This document shows, one piece after another, positions 6,834 to 14,756 of a stretch of DNA of 53,552 nt. The DNA is taken from the NCBI GenBank assembly GCA_003612485.1, contig RAZA01000030.1, positions 1 to 53,552 on the forward strand, in the 5' to 3' direction. Position 1 is the first letter of the stretch; each line of letters opens with the position of its first letter. The notes under the pieces are model-generated. The model had not been told where the DNA came from. It worked only from the letters and a program-made list of their open reading frames with translations, and ran no database searches. A program made the position numbers and the translations under genes. Origin of the DNA: a bacterium D16-50 (GTDB taxonomy: Bacteria > Bacillota > Clostridia > Lachnospirales > Lachnospiraceae).

Positions 6834-8069
6834 CTATAACAATTTAAGCAGTTCCATATACCAGCTATCCCGTATGCCTTCATAGGGAATCTGTACTATA
6901 CTGCCTCTTGAACCTCTTTCATATATACAAGTTTCCGCTGCACCAGCTAAACCCGGCAGTTTATAAAATCCGCCAAAAACAATCCATATTTCTCCGTCTG
7001 CATCATTTTCTTCTAAAAAATTCTCAAAGGCATCTCGCTCAACATAAACATACCTGTCATCATATGAAATTATTTCTCTAAGTTTTTCGGTATCGTAAGA
7101 AACTATTCCGGGTTCTCCGTCATAATTTCCAACCATGATATCTTTACTTTCATTGCACCGTGCATAGGAATGGGTATGTACCGCCAGCAGCATAACCACA
7201 ATTATCAGAGAAACTATGGCTACCATGCCCATGCACAGTTTTTTCCGGTATGGGCGGAAACCTGCAATCTCGCCCATCCGCCTTTTCATGTCTGCAAATT
7301 CCTTTTCCCCGGCATAGGTGACGGCGGGCGGCGTACCCTCTGTCCCAGAGCGCAGCAGTTTCAGGGTTTTCAGCAGCACCATGCCATATTCATGCGCCGG
7401 CTTCCCGCTGCTCTGTATGCACACCCTGTCGCAAATATCCTCCAAATCCGCCCGGAACTGTTTCTGGCAGATTGTCAGCAACGGGTTCACCCATAAGAGG
7501 CACCGCAGGATATCCCATGCAAGCCCAAACCATAAATGCCCCAATCGGATATGCGTCCGCTCATGCTGTACAACAGCTTTTAATTCATCCTGGCTGTAAC
7601 TCCCCCATACCACTTTAGGAATGACAATCTTTGGTTTCAGCAGCCCAACTGTAAACGGCGTCACATTCATGTCTGTAATCCTGACCTGCATATTATCCAG
7701 AGAAATCTTTTCCATCCCGGCAACCGACTTCCGGAGGCGCAGCCGCTTTCCGAATATACAGACAGCAGCTATAAGGATGCCCGCCATATAAATGCGGTCA
7801 GCCCACAGGCAGGTCATGGTTCCATGCGTTATCCGGCCTGTTATTCTCACCACTGCCTTATTCTCATAAAACAGCTTCAACTTTCCAAGAAACGGGATGA
7901 GCAGGAAGGATGACCATAACAGCCCCCTTATGAATGTCCGTCTTGAAAAAAGCATCTTCCGGAGCAGCATCACCAGTCCGAGCAGCAAAAAGGAAAAAGC
8001 CGCACACCGCACAAGCTGGGTGGCATAATATGCCGCACAGAAATCCAAAAGGCTGCCCCAGTCAGGCAT
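6834..8069 (-). CDS. M56-family (BlaR1/MecR1-like) membrane metalloprotease
   Basis: 411 residues from ATG 8069, which overlaps the BlaI stop (ATGCCTGA); a GTG three codons upstream is also possible. There are several N-terminal membrane helices. The zinc protease motif HERTH is at about residues 166-170, followed by the conserved segment around LAWDILRCLLWVNPLL. Another membrane helix (MGMVAIVSLIIVVMLL) precedes a C-terminal extracytoplasmic domain of about 110 residues. That domain is not a penicillin-binding transpeptidase, so beta-lactam is unlikely to be the signal. In BlaR1-type systems, signal binding outside activates the cytosolic protease and inactivates the BlaI repressor. Here the sensed ligand is unknown. 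Confidence 0.9.
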   Translation of the reverse strand: MPDWGSLLDFCAAYYATQLVRCAAFSFLLLGLVMLLRKMLFSRRTFIRGLLWSSFLLIPFLGKLKLFYENKAVVRITGRITHGTMTCLWADRIYMAGILIAAVCIFGKRLRLRKSVAGMEKISLDNMQVRITDMNVTPFTVGLLKPKIVIPKVVWGSYSQDELKAVVQHERTHIRLGHLWFGLAWDILRCLLWVNPLLTICQKQFRADLEDICDRVCIQSSGKPAHEYGMVLLKTLKLLRSGTEGTPPAVTYAGEKEFADMKRRMGEIAGFRPYRKKLCMGMVAIVSLIIVVMLLAVHTHSYARCNESKDIMVGNYDGEPGIVSYDTEKLREIISYDDRYVYVERDAFENFLEENDADGEIWIVFGGFYKLPGLAGAAETCIYERGSRGSIVQIPYEGIRDSWYMELLKLL

Positions 8070-8487
8070 GGGGTTCACCCTCTTTATCCGTGGATTCTGT
8101 CCCCCGCTCCTTGCTTTTCTCCAGAATCTCCTCCAGCTCTTTTATCTGCTCATCCGTCAGTGCGAAGCTCTGCAAAAGCGCCGCCATTGCATTTGTCCCG
8201 CTGCCGGAAAAATAGCTGTCCACAAACTTCCTGCTTTTCTCCTTTACACATTCCTCCCTTGACCTCTGCACATAATAGTGGTAAACCCTTGAATCATGCT
8301 CATCCACCGTGTATCCGAGGATGTCCTTCTGGTTCAGGCGGTTCATCAGCACCCGCACCATCCTCATCGACATATCCACATTCCCCTGCATCCTCTTGTA
8401 GACCTCGGAGGATGTCAAAGGCTCCCCGCACGCCCACAGGACTTCCATGATCTGCCATTCACTCGGTGTAATCTCTTCCTTTGCCAT
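8062..8487 (-). CDS. BlaI/MecI/CopY-family repressor
   Basis: A 141-residue winged-helix repressor with the family opening (ITPSEWQIMEVLWACGEPLTSSEVY), the recognition region (MRMVRVLMNRLNQKDILGY) and a C-terminal dimerisation half ending in a charged tail. Members bind as dimers to dyad operators and are inactivated by cleavage linked to a partner M56 protease, encoded next and overlapping by 8-17 bases. The gene starts behind GGAAGGAAG, and a promoter overlapping a dyad lies directly upstream. It probably controls its own operon and the unknown genes that follow. Confidence 0.92.
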   Translation of the reverse strand: MAKEEITPSEWQIMEVLWACGEPLTSSEVYKRMQGNVDMSMRMVRVLMNRLNQKDILGYTVDEHDSRVYHYYVQRSREECVKEKSRKFVDSYFSGSGTNAMAALLQSFALTDEQIKELEEILEKSKERGTESTDKEGEPHA

Positions 8488-8503
8488 ACCGCTTCCTTCC
8501 TTT

Positions 8504-8535
8504 CGATATATATTGTCAATTTATATATCGGTCAA
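8504..8535 (-). promoter_or_regulatory. sigma-A type promoter overlapping a BlaI-type dyad
   Basis: Reading the minus strand: TTGACC (8535-8530), 17 bases, TATATA (8512-8507), then the blaI start 20 bases further. The dyad CGATATATA (8504-8512) / TATATATCG (8522-8530) overlaps both the -10 and the spacer, so a bound repressor would block RNA polymerase. A BlaI-family operator in this position is known from bla and mec systems; the exact half-site here (TATATATCG) differs from the staphylococcal one. Confidence 0.65.
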
Positions 8536-8680
8536 TTACCGTTAATTATTAAGAGACGTTGACGTTTTTGCATGATATAGGGGAAACGCAAACCGCCGTG
8601 TAAGCATATTACCTCTAAGTTCCCAACTTTCCAAGTGATTTCCATTATCAGGCCGCCCGGCCTGCCTGCGGAAAAGGCAG

Positions 8681-8719
8681 ACCGCCGCATATGGCGGGTG
8701 AAGTCCATAGTGCGGCGGT
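8681..8719. terminator. bidirectional terminator between the BceAB-linked genes and blaI
   Basis: ACCGCCGCA (8681-8689) pairs with TGCGGCGGT (8711-8719), with ATGG/CCAT extending the stem inward. TTTGTCTTTTG follows on the plus side and TCTGCCTTTTCC on the minus side. A second palindrome, CAGGCC-GCCC-GGCCTG, lies at 8650-8665. This ends the metallophosphoesterase transcript and isolates the blaI promoter. Confidence 0.6.
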
Positions 8720-8734
8720 TTGTCTTTTGTAGTA

Positions 8735-9601
8735 TTATCTGGCATTAAGTTCCACCAAAACAATCTCCGGGCGGTTATTGAAGCGGAATGGTATAATACT
8801 GTTTCCAATGCCACGGCTGACCACCATGCTTGTGCTGCCGTCTGTATATAGTCCGGCATCATATTGAGGAAACAATCCCTGATTGGGGGCAACCAACCCA
8901 CTGATAAACGGCAGCCGGAACTGGCCGCCATGCGCATGGCCTGCAAAGACCAGATCAATGCCGCAGTTTACATACGTTTCAAACAGTTCTGGCCTATGTG
9001 AGAGCAAAATGGTATACCCTCCTTCGCCGTCATCCAGATTTTTCAATTTCGTACTAACCATAGCAGAGGTTTCACCAAACATACCTCCCTTGACCGTAAA
9101 ATCCGGATCACCCAATCCAAGCAGTGTTATGGTTTCCCCATTCCGCTCTAAGGAAACGGCTTCATCCTCCAGCACGATAACCCCCGCTTCTTCAAGCCCG
9201 GCTTTCAAAGTATCATATTGCGGGCTTGCTGCTTCATGGTTTCCCGTCGCATAATAGGTCGGGGCAATCCTGACGGATTCCTGCGCAAAGCCTAACGCTA
9301 TCCCTACATCCGTGTGATTGGCATCTATGAGGTCGCCAGTTATCGCGATGATATCCGGCCGACTCTCGGATAGCAGTTTTAACAGTTCTGTATTGTTTTT
9401 TCCAAATTCACTATTATGCAGGTCTGATACCTGTGCTATCCGAAAGCCAGAAAATGCGGCAGGAATGTGGCTGCTTGAGATTGAAATTGTACTCACCATC
9501 AATGCTTTATTGCCCCATACCGTCCAAATAAGCAGAATAAAAAATATTGTGCCTATTACACATAACATTATCCGTGTCTTTTTAATCAGCGTTTTTCTCA
9601 T
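8735..9601 (-). CDS. membrane-anchored metallophosphoesterase (YkuE/YaeI type)
   Basis: 288 residues from ATG 9601 (MRKTLIKK). One N-terminal membrane helix (IMLCVIGTIFFILLIWTVWG) is followed by a calcineurin-like phosphoesterase domain outside the membrane. All metal-binding motifs are present: DLH (60-62), GDLID (89-93), GNHE (120-123), LLSHRPE and GHAHGGQ. Family members hydrolyse phosphoesters or pyrophosphates in the envelope, such as the lipid-linked substrates of YaeI/LpxH relatives. The substrate here is unknown. The gene is last in the run bceA-bceB-69 aa protein-this gene, so a role in the same envelope-stress response is likely by context. The Shine-Dalgarno is weak; a TTG at 9640 behind GGGGGG is an alternative start. 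Confidence 0.9.
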   Translation of the reverse strand: MRKTLIKKTRIMLCVIGTIFFILLIWTVWGNKALMVSTISISSSHIPAAFSGFRIAQVSDLHNSEFGKNNTELLKLLSESRPDIIAITGDLIDANHTDVGIALGFAQESVRIAPTYYATGNHEAASPQYDTLKAGLEEAGVIVLEDEAVSLERNGETITLLGLGDPDFTVKGGMFGETSAMVSTKLKNLDDGEGGYTILLSHRPELFETYVNCGIDLVFAGHAHGGQFRLPFISGLVAPNQGLFPQYDAGLYTDGSTSMVVSRGIGNSIIPFRFNNRPEIVLVELNAR

Positions 9602-9640
9602 TTTTCCACACCATTCATCAGATGCCTGCACCCCCCTCAA

Positions 9641-9850
9641 TCAAAACGCTAAATTGTTAATAATACTTATGGCGATAATCCCAATGCCAAACAAAATAAA
9701 CAAAATTCCCGGTATGCGCAGATACCATTTGTAATGATCAGGCATTTCCTGCTTTTTCATCAGCCACCAGTACGGCTTATACAAGATAATCATAAGCAAA
9801 CCACCAATAATGCAGATAACAGCAAAAATAATTCCAAAATTAAAACTCAT
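9641..9850 (-). CDS. small membrane protein (69 aa)
   Basis: Two membrane helices (FGIIFAVICIIGGLLMIIL and IPGILFILFGIGIIAISII) flank a short cytosolic or external loop with aromatic and charged residues (YKPYWWLMKKQEMPDHYKWYL). AAAGGAG precedes ATG 9850. It starts 15 bases after the BceB-like permease stops and about 40-bases before the phosphoesterase start, so it belongs to the operon. Possibly an accessory subunit of the transporter; this is inference only. Confidence 0.7.
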   Translation of the reverse strand: MSFNFGIIFAVICIIGGLLMIILYKPYWWLMKKQEMPDHYKWYLRIPGILFILFGIGIIAISIINNLAF

Positions 9851-9865
9851 ATTTGCTCCTTTCCA

Positions 9866-11830
9866 TCAGCGCATCACTATTTTGCAATAGGTTTTTGCGG
9901 TACTAAAATACATTACCATATAGATAAAGGCAAACAACAAGGATATTGTACCCGCACAGAGCAGAAGCACCAGAACATTTGTCAGTCCAAACACGGCAAT
10001 CAGCATGGCGACTGCATAAAGTGAAACAGCCAGATGGATAACCGCAATAAGCAGCGGTAAGAAAAACATAGTCCGGATTTCTTTGTGGACTATGGCTGAC
10101 ACTTCATTCCGGTCAAGCCCTACTTTCTGCATGACTTCAAAATTATATCTGTCACTGTACCCCTCTGTGATCTGCTTATAATAAATAACCAGAGCCAGAA
10201 AAATCATAAACAGCAGGCTGAGCAGCAGACCGATAAACAGAAAACCTCCATAGGTAAAATTATCACTCTGCCTTTTTGTTTCCGCATTTTCATATTTTGC
10301 CCCGGCATAACTTGAACCCAACTGATTTTGTAAAGCGGCATTAAAATCAGTTTCCTGCCCGCCCTCCGCATCAAACATCATGTTGTATGTCTGACTGAAT
10401 TTATTTTCAGCGGGTGACAGTTCAGCAAGGATATTGCCTATGTCTTTCTGCATCGGGCAGATAATATAATAATGTGTTTCAGAGGACAGCACGCTTTTAC
10501 TTTGTATAGCAAGCTCCGATAACTCAGCTTTTACCCGATACTTCAAACTGTCAAAACTAATTTCCGAAACTCCTAAATCCTTTGAGGAAGAAAATACAAA
10601 AACCTCATCCGCTTCAAGCGGTTCTGCCCCTTCCTCCATGCGGCTGTAATCCTCCCATGTAATCAGATAAATGCCGCAGGTCATATCCGGCGGGTATATA
10701 TCAGGCTGATAGACAGAAATGGTATTGTCTTTATAAACACCGCTGATATAGGTAACATTGTAGTCAGCTTCCCGGCTTATCTCCATATCATACTGCTCCG
10801 CTGTTTTGTGGACAAACTGCGGCAAAGCTGGCTGTCCGTCAGCTATGTCAGAAACAGAAATTTTTGTTTCCATAGGAAAACGGAAAGAGATCATTTCTTT
10901 CTGTCCCACATACAGCGCCAGCGTAGTGGTGGCAATGACCATAACAACCGTACTTAAAATACAGATATTTGACAGCCCCTTTGCATTCTGTTTCAGCCGG
11001 TAAATAAGACCGGAAACAGAAATAAAGTTCTCTGGTTTATAATAGTAGCTGTCATTCTTTTTCAGAGCTTGCAAAAGAACGACAGAGCAGGATGAGAAGA
11101 AAAACAATGTTCCCACCAAAATCAACAATGCAATAGGAAAAACACGCCCGATTATATCAATAGGAGATGGAGTGGTAAGGATCAGCGCATATGCACCCCC
11201 AATACATAAAATTCCTAAAAAGGCTTTTAACCCCACAAAAGGATGGTAATTATCCCCTTTATGGGCAGCATACAACAGTTCGACAGGTTTCGCTTTCATA
11301 ACAGAAAACAGGTTGTAAAACAAGATGAAAACACCGATCACAATAAAACAAATACCTGTCTGCACAAGTGCTTCCGTTAAAAATTGGAATGTAAGCCCAC
11401 TGTCTAAGTGCAGCAATTTCAGCAAAACAAGGAAAAAGAGTTTTCCCAAAACGATACCCAAAACAATACCCGCCACAAGTCCGGCAGTTGTGAGCAACAT
11501 GCTTTCAAGTATAAGTACCTTTGCAATATGCTTCTTTTCCAAGCCAAAGATTGTATATAACCCCAGTTCCTTTTTTCGCTGCCGTATGAGCAGTCCGTTT
11601 GTGTATAAGAGAAATACTCCCGCAAATATTCCTGTCATAACAACCCCCACTTTAAGAAACTGAACAAATATATAGCTTCCGGGAAGTGTAGCAATGATTG
11701 TCTGGTTTTGGATGGAAGCCATACAAAAGAAAATCATTACGGACAGGATATTTGTCAAAAAGAACGGGTAATATACGGGCTTATTCTTTTTAACATTAGA
11801 TAATGCAAGCCGGATATAAAAGTTACGCAT
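9866..11830 (-). CDS. bceB: BceB-type ABC transporter permease
   Basis: 654 residues, close to the usual length of BceB-like permeases. It has ten predicted membrane helices arranged as an FtsX half with four helices, a long extracytoplasmic domain of roughly 200 residues (about 320-520), and two more helix groups. The N-terminal ALSNVKKNKPVYYPFFLTN is typical. BceB-like permeases bind target-bound peptide antibiotics (bacitracin, lantibiotics, defensins) and, in complex with the sensor kinase, also report transport flux. It overlaps the ATPase gene by 8 bases. The peptide specificity cannot be read from sequence. Confidence 0.92.
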   Translation of the reverse strand: MRNFYIRLALSNVKKNKPVYYPFFLTNILSVMIFFCMASIQNQTIIATLPGSYIFVQFLKVGVVMTGIFAGVFLLYTNGLLIRQRKKELGLYTIFGLEKKHIAKVLILESMLLTTAGLVAGIVLGIVLGKLFFLVLLKLLHLDSGLTFQFLTEALVQTGICFIVIGVFILFYNLFSVMKAKPVELLYAAHKGDNYHPFVGLKAFLGILCIGGAYALILTTPSPIDIIGRVFPIALLILVGTLFFFSSCSVVLLQALKKNDSYYYKPENFISVSGLIYRLKQNAKGLSNICILSTVVMVIATTTLALYVGQKEMISFRFPMETKISVSDIADGQPALPQFVHKTAEQYDMEISREADYNVTYISGVYKDNTISVYQPDIYPPDMTCGIYLITWEDYSRMEEGAEPLEADEVFVFSSSKDLGVSEISFDSLKYRVKAELSELAIQSKSVLSSETHYYIICPMQKDIGNILAELSPAENKFSQTYNMMFDAEGGQETDFNAALQNQLGSSYAGAKYENAETKRQSDNFTYGGFLFIGLLLSLLFMIFLALVIYYKQITEGYSDRYNFEVMQKVGLDRNEVSAIVHKEIRTMFFLPLLIAVIHLAVSLYAVAMLIAVFGLTNVLVLLLCAGTISLLFAFIYMVMYFSTAKTYCKIVMR

Positions 11831-12605
11831 CTAATCCCTCCTTCTGTAACAGGATTTTCAGGTTGTCAGATATCTTCTCCTGAAATGCCTCATTATCCAT
11901 ATCCCCACGATATAGCTGGTTAAAAAGCCTCCCGTCACGGATGAACAGAACCCGCCCCGCATAACAGGCGGTCTTGACGCTATGTGTCACAACAAGGATG
12001 GTCTGCCCTGTTCTGTGTATATCCGTAAACAACTTCATAACCTGTGCTGAAGAATGGGAGTCTAATGCCCCTGTAGGCTCATCAGCAAGCACTATTTTGG
12101 GGGCAGTGATCAAAGCACGGGCAATAGCCACCCTCTGCTTCTGGCCGCCCGATACCTCATACGGGTACTTTTCTAAAATATCAGAAATTTTAAGCTGCGC
12201 TGCCAACGGTTCTATCCGGCTTTCCATCTGCTCCTTCGGGGTATTGGAAAGCACAAGGGGCAGGTAGATATTATCCCGCAGGGAGAAGTTATCCAGCAGG
12301 TTAAAATCCTGAAAGACAAACCCTAAATTTTCGCGCCTAAACCGTGAGATATTGCTGTCCCTGATCTGGGTAATGTCCTTTCCGTCAAGCAGGATTTTCC
12401 CCTCGGTAGGACGGTCTAACACTGCTAAAAGGTTGAGCAGCGTTGTCTTTCCGGAGCCGCTCTCTCCCATGACAGCAATAAACTCGCCCCGTTCTACGCC
12501 AAGCGAAACATCTTTCAGTGCTTCCACCTGGCTACCGCCAAACCTGCAGCTGTATATTTTCCGCAGGTGCTCCACCATTAGTAAAGTTGTGTTTTTATCA
12601 TTCAT
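11823..12605 (-). CDS. bceA: BceA-type ABC transporter ATPase
   Basis: 260 residues with all ABC motifs: Walker A GESGSGKTTL, Q-loop FQDFNLL, signature VSGGQKQRVAIARAL, Walker B ILADEPTGALD (as VLADEPTGALD) and the switch histidine THS. It powers the BceB permease in removal of antimicrobial peptides from lipid II-cycle intermediates. The gene starts after AAAGGAAC, 118 bases downstream of the sensor kinase, and has its own regulated promoter in that gap. A PTGALD rather than PTGNLD form is common in this family. Confidence 0.95.
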   Translation of the reverse strand: MNDKNTTLLMVEHLRKIYSCRFGGSQVEALKDVSLGVERGEFIAVMGESGSGKTTLLNLLAVLDRPTEGKILLDGKDITQIRDSNISRFRRENLGFVFQDFNLLDNFSLRDNIYLPLVLSNTPKEQMESRIEPLAAQLKISDILEKYPYEVSGGQKQRVAIARALITAPKIVLADEPTGALDSHSSAQVMKLFTDIHRTGQTILVVTHSVKTACYAGRVLFIRDGRLFNQLYRGDMDNEAFQEKISDNLKILLQKEGLDA

Positions 12606-12643
12606 GTGTATGTTCCTTTCTGTATTTGGGCTTTACACATAAG

Positions 12644-12719
12644 ATTATAAAAAAAGCAGGAACCGTCTGCCATAGATTAAGGTGACATTTCCCGCTTGAA
12701 CCTTACATCACTTGTAAGG
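12644..12719 (-). promoter_or_regulatory. bceA promoter with a BceR-type operator
   Basis: On the minus strand, CCTTACA-N5-TGTAAGG (12719-12701) is a perfect inverted repeat matching the TnACA...TGTAA motif reported for BceR-like response regulators in Firmicutes. A second half-site-like TGTCA (AAATGTCACC) follows. About 50 bases further is TATAAT (12649-12644) with no good -35, as expected for an activator-dependent promoter. The bceA start lies 39 bases beyond. Confidence 0.62.
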
Positions 12720-12723
12720 AAAG

Positions 12724-13722
12724 TCAATCTGCAGCGGCAAAATCATCCCCCGGCAGATTGATTGTTACTGTTGTCCCGATATTTACCTGTGACGAAATAG
12801 AAAGAGTCAGCCCTAACAGGTGCGAAACCTTTTTGCACATATACAAGCCGCAACCCGTGGATTTCTGGTGAATATGCCCGTTAAAACCTGTATAGCCCTT
12901 TTCAAACAGGCGCGGCAGATCCTCGGCGGCTATCCCCATTCCGGTATCACTGACACATATCTGTAATGGGGCAGGCTGATATATTGCAATGGTGCCCCGC
13001 TCCGTATATTTCGCGGCATTTGAAACCAACTGCTCCAATATGAACAACAGCCATTTCCTGTCTGTAAGGACTTCTGCCTCCAAATCATGCAAGTCTATTT
13101 TCAGCCTCTTTGCGATCAGAATAACAGAATGTTTCCTGACTGCTTCCTGAGCCACAGTCAGAAGCTTTACCTGTTCTAAACACAGATCGGAATATTGATT
13201 TTCCAACTGCAGGTACTTGAGCGCCATATCTGCATACCGTGATACCTGCAGCAGCTCCGCTTTCCATTTAGATGGTGTGGTGTCGCCCGTCTGCAGCATC
13301 AGATCCATAGAATAAATGGGTGTCTTTATCTGGTGCGTCCAGAGAGTATAATAATCATCCCTTTCTGCATTTATTTCCCGCCACCTGGTCCGTTCATTCT
13401 GCCATGCCTGCAGAGCCTCTTTGATTACTCGCTGATAGTCTTGTTCTAAAAGCGTTTCAGCCACCCACAGATCAGGCATAACCGGATTTTCCATCTGCCC
13501 GATATCTTGCAGCCGCCTACATTTCTGGTATATGCGGTGCATATCCCAAAAGGCGAAAGGCAGCACAAACAGGATGAGTAGAAATGACGTGTATAAAATC
13601 GGCTCCATGCGTACATCATAAAGGAAATATAAAAAGAAATTGCACAAAATCAGCCCGCAAAACACAACAATCACCTTATATTTTTCCTTCAGATACTGAA
13701 TCAGAAAATGCCTTTTATCCAA
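12724..13722 (-). CDS. bceS: BceS-type intramembrane-sensing histidine kinase
   Basis: 332 residues from TTG 13722, which overlaps the response-regulator stop (TTGGATAA); the known family length is about 330. Two closely spaced membrane helices (VIVVFCGLILCNFFLYFL and ILYTSFLLILFVLPFAFW) leave almost no external sensor domain, typical of kinases that sense through BceAB. The phospho-acceptor His is in THQIKTP (about residue 129). The ATPase part has SNAAKYT, the DTGMGI G1 box and GCGLYMCKK. It phosphorylates the partner regulator when the transporter engages peptide antibiotic. Confidence 0.93.
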   Translation of the reverse strand: MDKRHFLIQYLKEKYKVIVVFCGLILCNFFLYFLYDVRMEPILYTSFLLILFVLPFAFWDMHRIYQKCRRLQDIGQMENPVMPDLWVAETLLEQDYQRVIKEALQAWQNERTRWREINAERDDYYTLWTHQIKTPIYSMDLMLQTGDTTPSKWKAELLQVSRYADMALKYLQLENQYSDLCLEQVKLLTVAQEAVRKHSVILIAKRLKIDLHDLEAEVLTDRKWLLFILEQLVSNAAKYTERGTIAIYQPAPLQICVSDTGMGIAAEDLPRLFEKGYTGFNGHIHQKSTGCGLYMCKKVSHLLGLTLSISSQVNIGTTVTINLPGDDFAAAD

Positions 13723-14392
13723 TCTGGTAGCCCATGCCTTTCCGGGTGACAATAAAATCTTCAAGACCAATCCCCCTCAATTTGTTTCGTACCCTCGTTA
13801 TATTGACTGTAAGAGTGTTATCATCAACAAAAGTATTGTCATTCCACAATGCCTGCATAAGTTCATCACGGGATACATTTTTACCGCTATGGGCCATAAG
13901 TTCTTTCAAGATAATGAAATCATTGCGTGATAATTCCAACACGCTCCCATTGTATTGCAGTTTTGCATTATCCAAGTCTAACACCACATCACCGCAGGCA
14001 ACTACATTCATTGCGCCTTGAAAATCATAGGCACGCCGCAACAGGGAATTGATTTTTGCAAGCAGGAAATTAAGGTCAAATGGCTTTACTACAAAATCAT
14101 CACCACCCATGTTCATGGCTAAAATCATATTCAGATTGTCGTTGATGGATGAAATAAAGATAATCGGAACCTTGGAAATCTTTCTTATTTCTTCGCACCA
14201 ATGATATCCGTTATAATGCGGAAGTGTTATGTCCAATAAAACAATCTCCGGCTTGTACATGATAAACTGGTCTGTCACCTGCCCGAAGTCTTTCAGATAT
14301 TCACATTGAAAACCCCATGCACTTAAAAAATTACTGATTGATTGCGCTGCATTTAGGTCATCTTCTATGATCAAAACTTTATACTGTGTCAT
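13715..14392 (-). CDS. bceR: BceR-type OmpR-family response regulator
   Basis: 225 residues. The receiver domain has acidic pocket EDD (10-12), phospho-acceptor Asp54 in LLDITLP and conserved Lys in VVKPFD. The C-terminal winged helix has LSRNDFIILKELMAHSGKNVSRDELMQ read over two helices and TLTVNITRVRNKL as the recognition region. AGGAGGAAGG precedes ATG 14392. It heads the five- or six-gene module and most likely activates the promoter upstream of bceA. Orientation and gene order RS-AB match many Clostridial mobile elements. Confidence 0.95.
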   Translation of the reverse strand: MTQYKVLIIEDDLNAAQSISNFLSAWGFQCEYLKDFGQVTDQFIMYKPEIVLLDITLPHYNGYHWCEEIRKISKVPIIFISSINDNLNMILAMNMGGDDFVVKPFDLNFLLAKINSLLRRAYDFQGAMNVVACGDVVLDLDNAKLQYNGSVLELSRNDFIILKELMAHSGKNVSRDELMQALWNDNTFVDDNTLTVNITRVRNKLRGIGLEDFIVTRKGMGYQIG

Positions 14393-14417
14393 AATCCTTC
14401 CTCCTACGCTTTTTTCA

Positions 14418-14423
14418 ATTATA
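14418..14423 (-). promoter_or_regulatory. extended -10 of the bceR promoter
   Basis: On the minus strand TGCTATAAT (TGn plus a perfect TATAAT) lies about 25 bases upstream of the bceR start. No convincing -35 is seen, which extended -10 promoters tolerate. Confidence 0.45.
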
Positions 14424-14438
14424 GCACATACTATCCTT

Positions 14439-14612
14439 TTACTCCATCTCCCTGAACGTGCCAGTCATCCCACCCACAAGGCTCCACTGGTGCTGCATAT
14501 AGGATTTCAGATTTTCTGTACTTTGCCGATATGCCTCACAAGCTATTGATGGGTTTCATTCTTTTCTAATACTTCGGCAGAATACCGTTTCCTCTAAAGC
14601 AATAGCATCCAT
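14439..14612 (-). pseudogene. 58-codon remnant interrupted by one TGA
   Basis: From ATG 14612 the frame reads MDAIALEETVFCRSIRKE, a TGA, then a protein-like continuation (NPSIACEAYRQSTENLKSY, QHQWSLVGGMTGTFREME) to TAA at 14439. TATAAT lies just upstream at about 14617-14622. Both parts look coding, so I read it as a decayed small gene. Selenocysteine use is very unlikely without a visible SECIS hairpin. Family not recognised. Confidence 0.3.
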
Positions 14613-14684
14613 TGAATTATACCAAAAAAATTATCTATTTTTTACCCGATGGTACGAAACGACTATTTTCCGGGCGTGGAAAGT

Positions 14685-14712
14685 AAAAAAGAGCCATTGA
14701 ACAGCCCTTTTT
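14685..14712. terminator. bidirectional A/T-flanked hairpin
   Basis: AAAAAAGAGC (14685-14694) pairs with GCCCTTTTT (14704-14712) with one mismatch and a 9-base loop, giving a T-run on both strands. It lies between the iteron array and the bceR region and would separate the two modules. Confidence 0.45.
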
Positions 14713-14756
14713 CTTATATTGTCTTTTTTTCCATTCACTTTTTACCACTTTACCCA

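Noticed and set aside
6834..8487. Beta-lactam resistance regulator (blaR1-blaI)
   Set aside because: The protease has no penicillin-binding domain and no beta-lactamase or PBP2a gene is present.
14556..14558. Selenocysteine at the in-frame TGA of the remnant
   Set aside because: No SECIS-like hairpin follows and the gene is tiny; decay is simpler.
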